Assembly: GCA_013399855.1 (NCBI GenBank)
Contig: VXAY01005987.1
Location: forward strand, 776,208 to 840,207
Length of the DNA stretch: 64,000 nucleotides
Direction: 5' to 3'
Source: Oxyruncus cristatus
Lineage: Eukaryota; Chordata; Aves; Passeriformes; Cotingidae
Positions 1-11,142 of the stretch are shown in pieces. The stretch's first letter is position 1, and each line of letters opens with the position of its first letter. The notes beneath the pieces were generated by a model that had not been told where the DNA came from, ran no database searches, and was given only the letters and a program-made list of their open reading frames with translations. Made by a program: the position numbers and the translations under genes.

Positions 1-81
1 CTCATTCCATTCAGCACATTGTTCCATGGTCTTCGGCCTTTTGAACATAAACAGCTGTAATTGAATGTTCTTGGATGGCAA

Positions 82-100
82 TTTTTTTTTTTTTTTTTTT
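82..100. repeat. Poly-T run of 19
   Basis: An uninterrupted run of 19 T. It could be the A-tail of a minus-strand retrocopy, but the sequence to its left has no recognisable gene-derived content, so it is recorded only as a homopolymer. Confidence 0.9.
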
Positions 101-955
101 ACAGTGGAACACAGTTTGTTATTCACTATTTTACACTGATATTTAACATACACGCAATCACAGAATAAAATATCCAGAGTCCTAGATAGCCTAATGATCA
201 CATACTAAATAACAGATTTTTACTAGATTTTACTATCATTTACAAATGTAAAATTCAAGATGAATTAAAGCTTTTTTAAAATTTTTTTCCCTTAACAAAC
301 ATTTAAAAATCATTTAATAATAATTTCTAATAGTTTACAGATACTCATAGTAAAATAGTCTTGCAGACACATTTAACATTGCAAACACAGGCCTAAAGGA
401 AATGGAGCAAGCTATCCAAGCCAGGACTATCCTTAAACTTTCTTGTTAAACAATACAATGAGGAAAATATTTTGCAGAAGTATTTCTGGCTGGGGGTTAC
501 TGACTTCCTCCTCTAGAAATACGCTATGGAAAGCATTCAGTGTGAGGAAGCTTCTTCTTTAAGTACCTCTAATACTTGTCTAAATTAAGGTGGACTTTAT
601 TCAGGTGAAATGCACCTGAAAGAACTTTTTGTTTTACTTCACTGTGAACTACAGGTTACCGATAGACTAGTGGGGAACAATCCCAAAATATATTCTGAGA
701 ATTAACCAGAATTACCCTTCCTATACTGCCCTTATTATCAACACAGATAGTTCTTGAAAACTTTACACTGACAGGATTTTCAGAAAGCAACAAACATCCT
801 CAAGCTCTCTGCAGTCCTCTTATGTTTATTATTTATTATTACTATTATCATTAATCCCACTACTATTTTCCCTGAATTAGCACATTCACTAAGTATTTGG
901 TGGAATTTAACACAAATATCTTTAGAGAGTCTGGATGTTGCAAATCAGCCTGGTT

Positions 956-976
956 GGGGAGCAGGGTCAGGGAGGG
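956..976 (+). other. Canonical G-quadruplex motif
   Basis: Four G-runs (4, 3, 3 and 3 G) are separated by loops of 4, 3 and 1 bases, which fits the classical G3+N1-7 pattern on the plus strand. It sits alone in AT-rich DNA with no CpG island or gene start nearby. The fold is inferred from the pattern only. Confidence 0.7.
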
Positions 977-3900
977 TGAGTTGTAAGCAACTACTGTGTT
1001 TTGATCAGTTGTAATGGTTCTATGAAGTCTACAAAGAAAAAGTTGCTGTACAGTCTTAGGAAAAATTTAGATAATGAGGCCTTCTGATATATTAAAACTC
1101 CATGACTTCATAAGGTGCATTCTGATGGCTACCAAGGAGGCTGCACACCCAAAACACTGCTCTGTGGTTGTTATCATGGGCAAGGATGGGGACTTGGGGT
1201 ACATTAGAGACCTTACAGATTACTTTCTTTTCCAAAATCCTATTGTGCCCACATGGACATTCTCAACTTTTGCCATACAAATAAAGCAACCTTGCAGTGA
1301 TCTTGAGGCAGGTGCAGGTATGAAATTGCACCTTTCAAATTTTCTTTTAAGTCTACTGAACTGCGTCATGGATATTATCAGCTGGAATGGTATGTTTTAT
1401 GCTTAAGAACATTTGAGAGTTAGGTATTTATGAAGGCATTTCTGGAAATCTAGATAGAGAAATTATTTTCTGAGTATGCTGATAGGAAAGGCTATGCAAA
1501 TTTTAGAGGGAAAGCACAGCAATTTTCAGGACTAATACCTCATTATCAAAATGGGGATTCTACTTTATGTGCAGTTATAATAGTGATGTGGAATTTGCGG
1601 TCTGGAACATAATACCCATTTACTTCTTCCAAACATGATAGTGTCTATGGCAGGACCAAAAGCAAGTGCCATCTGTAAATCTCAGTATACAGCTAAAGCA
1701 AAACCAAGATACAAATGAGCCTTTGTTCTTACTCATCAGTGCTTCCGGATGGCAGCACGGCTGAGAGAAGAGGTTGGAGAGTATCAAGATGCCGCTACTC
1801 CCTTGAGACTAGCAATGGGGCACATCTTATGCAAGGAATTGTCTTCCCCAGTGTCCCTGGGGTTGATGCTTCAGGCAATAGAAATCAGGCTCACCACTAA
1901 CAATTTATTCAGCTCCACGTTGAAGATAGGCAGGTCAAAGACATCATGGATATAACTTCCAGCCTTGATATGCTCCTATGGAAGCTCAGAGCAGATGTGG
2001 CACCCCCCCAGTATGGCTCTAATAATTCACCCATAGCAATAGCTTCACAATGGCCTTAAAAAAGGTTACTTCCAATCAAGAAAGCTTCTTATCTTTCTTT
2101 GTAGCCTTTTCCCACAGGGAGAAAGCGTTTAGGGTCTCTGTATGGGTCTAACTGCAGACACAGTGATCAGGCACACAAAGAGTTATAAGGAAAAGATGAT
2201 GTTGACTCTTGCAGGATTTGACAGCAATGCCAGAGAACGCTGCTTTTAGCCAGCATTCAGAATAAGAAGTCAATATCTGTTCTCTGCAAATACATATGAC
2301 AGAAGTGCCATAGAAAGGCTTGTCTGCACCAGATAAAAGCAGTCTGGGAAGGCAGCTGGTAAGCCAAAAAATATCTCTAAGCACTGAGGCTTGCCTGCAG
2401 AATTATTTCTTCTGATACAAAATTAATTCTGCTCCAAACACACTCCTGATTCACAGCAATACAAAAAGCTGCAGTGTTTACAGCTTTCTAATCAATGCAC
2501 AGGTGCTTACTCAGATAAAAGTGACCACATAAGGACAAGTCCAGAGGTGATTTCCTTTGTTAAGTGTGTGTGTGGCTGAAACATTTTGCATTATTTCTGT
2601 AAATGGTGTCATCCTATCCTCTGCATTTCTTCATAGGGCAAAACTCCTCTTCAGTACAGAATGCTATGCTGGAGCCATCACATTATCAGTGAGCAGAGAA
2701 TCACAATTGCTTTGTTCCCGGCTCCAGTCAATGCAAATTAAAACATTTATTTTCAGATTTGTCCAGATTAAAGAAAAAAATAAAGGGCAATCGAATACTT
2801 ACATTCTTGCAATCCTTTTCTGCAAAGCAGGATGCAAATTGCCTCTAAATCATCAGACTGAATGCACAAGTTAACACTAGTGCACATAATGATGTAGCAA
2901 AAAAAAATTATAAATAATAATAAATAAATAAGGAGATTATTCTAAATTCTAATATTCTCAGAAACTATTGCTGTAACTGGTAAAGCAACTCAACTCCTTT
3001 TGGTTTTCTCAAATCCTTTTTATCTTTCTTACCAACCTCCATCAAACAGTCTGAATTCTATCCACAGAATTTAGAACTGCTATTACGTGTCAATTTTATT
3101 TCAAGCTTGGAACCAGTACAAGATAGGGATGCCTTCTCTCCTCCATCATCCAATTCTTTTGTCACCAAGTATCAGAGATAAAGCAGCATAAGAAAGGGAA
3201 TACAACAAATATTTTTAAGAGATAGTCCAGTCTAGCCTTTTAATACAGTGTCTCCTAAAGATCTGATGTGAAGGATGACAGTTTTGTTGCACGCAAAGTA
3301 CTCTGTGCCAGAATACAAAACTAAACATCAGACTTAAATGGAATTTGGTTATCTTACCCAACACTGTCCTGCTACATATGCAATCTCTTAAGTGATACAT
3401 AAAATGTCTATATTTCAATGTGCCTTATGGCACTTCTGCAGACATGCTTTAAAGCATAAATTCCAACTTGAATAGTTATATCAATTCCACCTTTAGTTTC
3501 AGCGGAATATTTCTCCATTTCTATCCAAACTTATTTTGAACGTTACTCTGCGCTGTCAAAATAGATGAAAACAGTATGGTGTAGCTTTTACATTTATAAT
3601 GTTTGTGAAACAATAGAAAGAATGAATATTCCTTATTTATTTGCATGCTAAATACTTCACCATACTTGTATAATTATTTATAACTCTGCATATATAACAG
3701 AAGAGCCACCTTGAAAAACAAGATGGATAAATATTCTCTGAAACCAACTAAAAACCTGAATGGGATATGAGAAAAAAAGACAGCACTGAGGTGAAAATGA
3801 AGGGGAAAATAGAAAGCCTATTCTATATTCTAGGTATGCAATGGAAAGAGTAAGCAAGAAAATACAATTCAATCAAAAAATGCAAGTACATCTATATGGA

Positions 3901-5198
3901 TCTTAAATTGTTCTGACCCATTAACTGAAACAGCCTCCTTATGCAAGAAAAATCTATTTATGAGGCTTATGGCAAAAAGAAAGGCTAATCAAAAATAGTA
4001 AAGAGCTCACATACCTTTGAAATTTTGTTTCCTAGGGAGCTATTAAGCCTTCATTTCTGTTGCTTTTAAGTTTTGATTGGCATGCTGAAAAAAGATGCAG
4101 CTGATCTTTTTCTAAGCAGTGGCCATTCTTCTGGGAGTTGTAGTCATCTACAGCTATTGTTCTAACCAGATTGCCAAGACACCAGAAATCCCAGACAAAT
4201 TATTAAATACTTATTTTTGTGCACTTTAGAAAATTTACAGGAAGAAAAAGGCCCTGGGCTTTGGGAAATACCTAGATATATGGTACCTCTATGGAGACTA
4301 ATATATATTGTATTTTACAATATCCCATACATGTTAAAACTTTGCTACCACTGCACAAATGGCAATGGCAACCAAGGGGAGGTGTTTTCTCTCTGGTTCG
4401 TAGGCTACAAATATGAGAAACAGGAACATAGACTAAAATTCACATATAGTGCTATTTTGAGCATTTATATATTCAAACACAAAACCAACATACTGAGGGT
4501 TCACCAGTTACTCTTACATGAAACAGTTAAGTCCACTTCCCCTACCTTACTGGAAATGACAATTTAACTCCTCGCTTCGATAAATCTAAGTCCTTAACAT
4601 TTAAGAATGCCATTAAATCACACAGCCTCTCTTGATCTACCATGGCTTGCTAAATAACTCAATTGGATCAAAAAGCCAGATGCATTTTCAGAACATTTAA
4701 CTCAATGCCTGTTACAAGTGATATAGTAAAAAATCTTACCTATCCTTGCAGAACATCTCTGACAATTCCACAGATGCTTCAAAAATTGCCAATTTATTCT
4801 TTTAGTACTTGTTTAGTGGCAGCCATTTCAGGTGAACTCCGTGCTTCTCCCAAGAAATTACATATAGGTGTTGATCAAACATTGCAAGCAATCCACTACC
4901 CCTGGTGCCTCAGTTTCAATCCATGCCCAGTCTAGTCTCTTGCAATTAATTTAATTGATTCAAACAAATATGTGTCTGAAACAAAAGTTCCTAGAGCCTG
5001 CAGAGCTGAGAGATAACTGACTAAATGAGATTGCTGTTTGGGGTGGGGAGATGTCATGGGTTCATTTGTTCTAAAAAACTAATCACGGAATTTTCCCTTC
5101 CACATGCCCCACTGTGTGGGAGGGATGTTTGAATAGGCAGGCTGGTTTTGCCTTGGGTATTTGACTAACACCAAAAAAGTGGCCAGGAGATTGATATT

Positions 5199-5215
5199 CC
5201 AGGCTAATGGCCTGG
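5199..5215. repeat. Inverted repeat inside the LTR
   Basis: CCAGGC and GCCTGG form perfect 6-base arms around a TAATG loop, within the presumed U3. It could be a dyad-symmetric protein site or chance. Confidence 0.5.
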
Positions 5216-5254
5216 GGAGGGGCCAGGAGACGGAGACTCTTTTCTTCATTTCCA

Positions 5255-5280
5255 CCCTTCTCCCCACCCCCCCGCTTCCC
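5255..5280 (-). other. G-quadruplex motif on the minus strand, within the LTR
   Basis: On the plus strand there are four C-runs of 3, 4, 7 and 3 with spacers of 4, 1 and 4 bases, so the minus strand carries a canonical G-quadruplex pattern. It lies about 180 bases before the 12-N gap, in the presumed U3 region. Confidence 0.7.
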
Positions 5281-5461
5281 GCCTGAGTGGACCTGCTTGG
5301 ACTTCATCGGAGAGGAACTATTTGGGAAGAGAGTCACTTTTGTTTTTCCCTCCCCTGGCTCCCGTGTTTTTTGGCAGCGTTTTTAGTGCTCATCAGTGAA
5401 GAAAGGGGAAGTCACAAGGCCAGCCGCAGACAACATGAGTCCCCTTTGGGAAGAACCCTTC

Positions 5462-5473
5462 NNNNNNNNNNNN
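5462..5473. other. Assembly gap (12 N)
   Basis: Twelve unknown bases inside the LTR. The true length is not known, and any frame crossing this point is unreliable. Confidence 0.99.
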
Positions 5474-5545
5474 TGTAGGATTATTGTTCAGTTGGGGTTT
5501 TGTTTTGTGTTCTTTTGTTGTTCTGCCAATACACATATATCCTTG

Positions 5546-5551
5546 AATAAA
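5546..5551 (+). promoter_or_regulatory. Polyadenylation signal of the LTR
   Basis: AATAAA followed by a T-rich stretch, placed where the R region of an LTR would end. It supports plus-strand orientation of the LTR. Confidence 0.55.
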
Positions 5552-5694
5552 GGGCTGTTATTTTTCCTTTCTCCACACTTTCTCAATTGGAGCCTCTTAA
5601 TTTCAGATTTACAATTGCTTAGAGGGAGGAGTTTTGGTCTTCCTCATAACTCATCCTCCTTAGCAAAAAACTTCTGTCTCATTCAACTGAGACA

Positions 5695-8600
5695 GGAACA
5701 CTTTTTTTTGCAGTCTTTTCTTGGTAGACTTAGCTTGCTCTATTTCTGTAATATAACTGCAAAATCTGCTTTTTGCATCAGACAAGTTACTTGCCCTAAA
5801 AAAAATAAAAATAACTGGAACAATCTTATGACTTCTACCTGTGTAAATACCACTCCTTATATCTCAGTAATACTGATCTCTGACCTAGCTAGAATTTACC
5901 TCCTCACCCATATCGTGTGTTTATACTTAGAAGTTCTGGGGTTCTTTGTTACACAGTGAGATTAAAGAAATTTAAATCAAAGGTTCCATTTGCAGCATGT
6001 CTTATAATACCATTTGTAATATCTTTTACTATTTACTGCATAAATTACATTAACATTGTCTGTAGCACTTCTGATTTTATTTCTCATTTCAAAGAATTTT
6101 TAACATCACCCAAACACATAGTACTACAGATTGTCTTCAGATTCTGAAAGCAAAGCTGTAACAGTGAATTGCTGCTTGTTGTTAATCCACCTTCATCTAA
6201 GTAAAGTATAGGATCTATTATTTAGAAAATATTATTTTCCCAACTTTTTGTCTCTGAAAAGTACATGGTCAAACTTGAAACATAAATTTTTTAGACTGTC
6301 CTTAAGAGCTAGAACTGTAAAAATGACACTGTTTCTTGCCTCACTAATGCAACCATTTTCATTTACATTATAGATTAGTTTAGGGTGAAATTCCCTCTGT
6401 CAAAAGAGTAGCAGAAGACTTCCATATCACTGATAAGAACTTCAGCTTGACCATAAACTCTAAACAGTACAAGTCTGATGAAACCTGGGCATTACTTTTG
6501 ATTTCAAGAAATACACTTACCCAGTCTATAGTCTGGCTATTTTAGACTACCCATTGGCTTTGCTAATGTTCAGCATTTTAGGAATAATGTTTCAATCCTC
6601 TCTTAAAACTACCATAAACAGTCTTTTCTCAAGGAGTCCAATAACTTAGAGAACCATACCTATCTCTCCTTTTCCTCTTGATAGCACAATGGCTACACAA
6701 ATAACACTGATCTACAAGTCACCCAAGGTGAGCTACCAGAAGTTTTGTTCCACTTTTTAAACAAACAAATGCTCCAGCCCTTCAAAAAGTGCCAAAAAAA
6801 ACCCTATGTTTGAAATGTGCAATAATTAAAGAAAAAAGAAATGCTAATTATCAATGCAAACAATTATTATTTTCTCTGTTGAGACAGCTGTCATGTAATT
6901 TGCCCTCCCAATTATTAAAACATGACTCATATCAGAAACACGCCGCTGAATTAGATCACAAATGTGCACTGCTTGCACTGCTGTATTTACGTCTAAATAC
7001 TGTCAGTCTCCTGGACACTATTGGTAATCACCATATAGAACATGTAGCATACAAAAGATAAACAAATGCAAAGGTCAGAGATCATCCACATTGACCAAAT
7101 AAACACAATTACTTCATGTGATCAAACACACACATACTGTGAATAGTGTTTAGCTGCATCATATATGCATCTCATCTGTGTAATAATCTGAATTTACCAT
7201 TAGCATTACTATTAATCACAAACCACGTGTGAAATAACTCCAAAAGTGAGATTTAGCAGCTGGGCTGAGTATGTATTTTAAGAAAATCTGGTTTCTGAAA
7301 TTATAAACTCAAATGTAAATAATTTGTTCACCAGATGCTCAGACTGGCAAAAAAAACGATTGAAACAGTTCTGTAAAATGTGCTACATACTCTATCACAG
7401 AAACAATATCTACCTGAAGAACTTTCTATAATTAGTTGCATTATAAAATTGTGTAAAATATTAAAAAGTCTCACCCTAAAAATACTTGCCAGTCCTGTTA
7501 ATTTTTGACACCCAATAACATTTCAGAGTAAAATGGTAATTCTGAACATATTACTGCATCTAAAAATGTAGCCAATATACACCGAATATTATTATTATGC
7601 ACAAAAAACACACTTTTTTACACAAAAATTCAATGACAGCCATTAAATAACATGCATACAGATCTCAGATAGATAAAAAAATCTCAGTGTTTATATTGTA
7701 CCTCAATTACTTTCCCGTAACTAAACCCAACTTTTTCTGTTAATGATTTAGATGAAGCAGCCTGTACAACCTCAACCAAAATAAAGATTATTACAATCAT
7801 TACTATTTAATACTAACAACCACCTTGAAATACTGGTACAGTATTGATCTGTTTTTAAAAATAGAGCACTGCATCCAAAATTCAGCAAATTTATACAAAG
7901 CAGCATGATATGAATGATGTCTCATTTTGTAAAAGCTTATACATACCAGATGATGCAGTAAGAATGCATGATTTTTCATCATGTCCCTGTAAGATTCTGC
8001 ACGAAAATGCTGAATTAGTAGTACTTACATATTTCCATATTCTCACTGTTTGTAGATTTAAAAAAATAAATAACATAGGAGGAAGAAAAGGTTCAGAAAA
8101 TAATGTCTTTACCCAAGGAATGGATCACATTGCACTGATAGAAATTTAATGGTTCCTCAGGAAGCATAATGAACAGCCTTATCTCAGGAGACCTCTGTTC
8201 TCTACACACATCAAGAGTGGTGACAGCACATCCTTACCAGAAACAAATACAAGGAGGAAAGCACCTGCCTGAGAGCATTAAATCTACGGCATGTTAGATG
8301 CCTGCTGTCATCAGAGACAAGTATCACCACGCAGCCTACCAAGCCAGCTCAGATACTGCAGTTCAGATAAAGAACCTTTCTATATTTCTCAGCAACACAA
8401 ATCGAGAACATCTCTGTTTAATTTAGACCTGTTTGCCTTTACTAGCCTGGCAGCTCACTGCCTAATTCTCCATACCACTGTATCACCAAGCCAAGTTCAG
8501 TCTTTTCTTGGCAGGCAGAGAGGAGTTACACAGGCAGTGAAGGCAGTTCCCTGGAGTGAAAGGAACACACAGCTTTATCCTGCCAGATTAGGAGCAGTAT

Positions 8601-10672
8601 TGATTGGTTGCAAGACTATTTTGCGCAGATGTCCTCCGACAGAAAGTGAACCTCTAATATTGAACCCTCAAGTACAGAGACAAAAGGGAAAGCTGTGAAA
8701 TATTTGGGGTTACAGAAGCATTTGAATAAGCTTTCTCCAAAACAAGAGCAGAAAGAAAACCAGCTTAACTCAGCAAGTAAGCATTTATGCACACAACATT
8801 CCTAGATAAAAGGAAGCAGAACACAGACTTCCAAACAAGAATCATCATGAAAATTCATCACCTGGTGATTCCATGTAACTGAAAATAGCAAAAGGCTGTG
8901 TGCTCCGTAAGACATAGGGATGGGCAAGCAAGTTTTGAAAGCAATAAAACTTATATTCAACTATACTGTAAATAGATATTCACAAAGAGAAAAAAAAAGC
9001 TGTCCATAACTGTCTCAGCTAGATATGTCTATGAATAACTTCTTAGTAAGTTCAAATTTTAGTCTAATATTTACAATCTGGAAGAACTTATTGCTCTCAG
9101 ATCAGCATTAATTCATTCAAAGTTTATTAGCACTCCATTGAAGGGCTGGACACCCCCACTAACTACCTCACACTGGAAAGGCTATCTGCTTAAACTATAT
9201 CCCAGCTAATACATGAAGAAAAAAAATCACTGCGAGCAATATCAGACTCTCTTGTGATGAGCTATAAAAGCAACTGTTATTCACAGGTATTTAAAAAAAG
9301 TCACATTTAAAGCAATTTTAAAAATCTGGTTAAACTTCTAGGGTCTCTGTATTATGAATGTACTTGTTTACCTTGAACATACTACTAATCTGTAAGAGCA
9401 AAAAAAAAAAGTCATGCCTCCCCTCCCTTATCCCTTTTTCTTCTTACCCCTTAAAAAATGAGTTGAAATAAATAAACACAGCCCATTTTTATGACTGCCT
9501 CATAAAAATTGCAGTAGTAATAAAGATACCTTATCTGTGCAGTTTACAACAGATGTTAGTAGTGTGACACAGTCAAAACACAGAGACCCATATTATAATT
9601 TATGATTTGAAATTGTTTTTATTAAGTACTTACAGTGAAATTACTCTGCATAATATTTTTGAGAACAAAACATAATCAAAACAATGCTGATGTTTTATAA
9701 GCAAACCACTTCCGGTTCTAGCTCCTATAATCAGGTTAAGAAGCATCTTAGCAGCCACTTGCACTTACAAGAACATAATTTTCCATCGCCACATGAAATG
9801 GTGAAAAAATTAATCACAATGACCATGAGATTCACATTTTATCACCTTGTTTTGTGAGTTCTCTTTCCTTTATATAAAGATTGTTGTTGAGCTGGATAAA
9901 CCACTTAACACCGTGCCCTTCATTAATACAGAATGAAAAACAAAATGGAGAAAAGGTAGTCTCCATCCTGTTCACAGCCAGCAACCAGTCATAGTAAAAA
10001 AAAAAAAAAAACCTATGATCACAAAAGCAGGTATTAACTGTCAGCTTTAGTAGAGCCAAGAGGCAAGCTGGAAGCTGGAGGCAGGCCATCTAGGACAGGG
10101 CAGAAGCACGAGCAGGTTAACTTGCCGTACTGCTGCCCACAGTGCAAATGTTCTGTGGGTACAGGATCAGGCAGCGTTGTCAATCTGGCACCTCAGAAAA
10201 GCCCTTAGTTCTCTTGCACAAGTATTTAAAAATAGTTTGCTGTTTTCATGATATAAAACTTTGCTCATGTATTCCATTTCTATCATGCACTTTGCCAGAC
10301 AATTTTCAAGTGCTTTATATTAATTAGCTCTCAAAAGATATATTTAAAGAATAGACAATCATTTCATCCACACTTCTACCCTCTGTGGCACAATGTGGCG
10401 ACAACATGACAGCTTCTGAAAAAGCAAAATATAATAATGGAAAACCTAATGCTGCTGAGGGCAGATTTTCTTAAGCTTGGATTTTCAAAGCCCTATTCAA
10501 GGCCCCAGCTGAGCTCCTGTGGGCTTCTTTGAAGCTTCTAGCTTTCCTAATCAACCCAAGGATCCTTTTTTCAAAGAGAAACAAAAATCTCAATTTTATT
10601 AAACCTTGTTAAGGGTGCACCTTTGCCCACTCCTTGATTTTTTTTGTTATTTGTGTGTGGGGGTGGGGTTTT
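5695..10672. other. Unique AT-rich sequence, no gene recognised
   Basis: No frame shows a family signature. The longest (8291-8698, 135 codons) has no domain, biased composition or splice context that I can defend. Minus-strand donor-like sites occur at 8028, 9370 and 9632. The most striking is a possible 18-nt microexon at 9372-9389. A run of A near 9993-10011 is a simple homopolymer. Confidence 0.55.
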
Positions 10673-10906
10673 TAAGCTTCTGTACAGTACTTACGTTTTC
10701 TTTGTTCCCTATGAATATTTTGCATTCTCCTACTTTCTAAAAGGATAGTCTATTACTACATCTCACACTTAACAGTATGTTTTCTAGTTTCCTTCATGTA
10801 AAATTCAAAATATGAAATTAAGATCATACACAAAACCAGGATGAAATAATAATACTGCAGGAAACAATTATAAGACTATATTTCAAATGTCTGAAAAATG
10901 CATAGC
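10673..10906. repeat. Tandem duplication, copy 1 (234 bp)
   Basis: This unit is followed immediately by a second copy. Reading both through, I see no mismatch. Before the first copy the match extends no further left than the T at 10673. The unit is ordinary AT-rich sequence with no microsatellite core. It contains a minus-strand exon-like segment (10695-10736) with a strong GTAAGT donor. Confidence 0.93.
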
Positions 10907-11142
10907 TAAGCTTCTGTACAGTACTTACGTTTTCTTTGTTCCCTATGAATATTTTGCATTCTCCTACTTTCTAAAAGGATAGTCTATTACTACATCTCAC
11001 ACTTAACAGTATGTTTTCTAGTTTCCTTCATGTAAAATTCAAAATATGAAATTAAGATCATACACAAAACCAGGATGAAATAATAATACTGCAGGAAACA
11101 ATTATAAGACTATATTTCAAATGTCTGAAAAATGCATAGCTA
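10907..11142. repeat. Tandem duplication, copy 2 (234 bp plus 2 bases)
   Basis: Exact repeat of the preceding unit at a period of 234. Identity stops at 11143, where g replaces a. Perfect identity in otherwise diverged DNA means either a very recent duplication or an assembly artefact such as a false haplotype join or misplaced overlap. Confidence 0.93.

Larger units (their letters stand above)
1..5051. other. Unique AT-rich sequence, no gene recognised
   Basis: Open frames here are short, overlap on both strands and show no recognisable domain. A slightly GC-richer block at about 1715-1955 has two overlapping frames of 61 and 68 codons that match nothing I know. Isolated splice-like signals on the minus strand (2803-2876, and donors near 3356, 4013 and 4738) are treated as leads only. 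An AT-only microsatellite-like patch lies near 2900-2935. Confidence 0.6.
5052..5694 (+). mobile_element. Probable solo LTR of an endogenous retrovirus
   Basis: The block begins TGTC and ends GACA, the short terminal inverted repeat expected of a retroviral LTR. A polyadenylation signal AATAAA lies at 5546-5551, about 150 bases before the right end, as in an R/U5 boundary. The left part is GC-richer than the flanks, consistent with U3. Flanking pentamers ggaga (5047-5051) and ggaac (5695-5699) agree at only three positions, so a target-site duplication is possible but decayed. No gag, pol or env sequence follows, hence a solo LTR left by recombination. A 12-N gap interrupts it. I cannot assign the family; ERVL- or ERVK-type passerine LTRs are the obvious comparison. 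Confidence 0.6.

Noticed and set aside
82..100. Poly-T as the tail of a processed pseudogene
   Set aside because: The sequence on the expected gene side shows no gene-like content and the window edge is too close to judge.
1749..1955. Frame beginning MAARLREEVGEYQDAATPL as a gene or retrocopy
   Set aside because: It has a protein-like composition, but I recognise no family, the overlapping frame is equally long, and no retrocopy tail or splice signals flank it.
4014..4105. Minus-strand segment with a strong acceptor and a gtatgt donor as a coding exon
   Set aside because: All three frames contain a stop, so it could only be non-coding, and nothing else supports it.
8028..8062. WD40-like 'TVRIWKY' on the minus strand as an exon
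   Set aside because: Only six or seven residues match the end of a WD repeat, with no other repeat nearby. The implied exon would be 17 nt.
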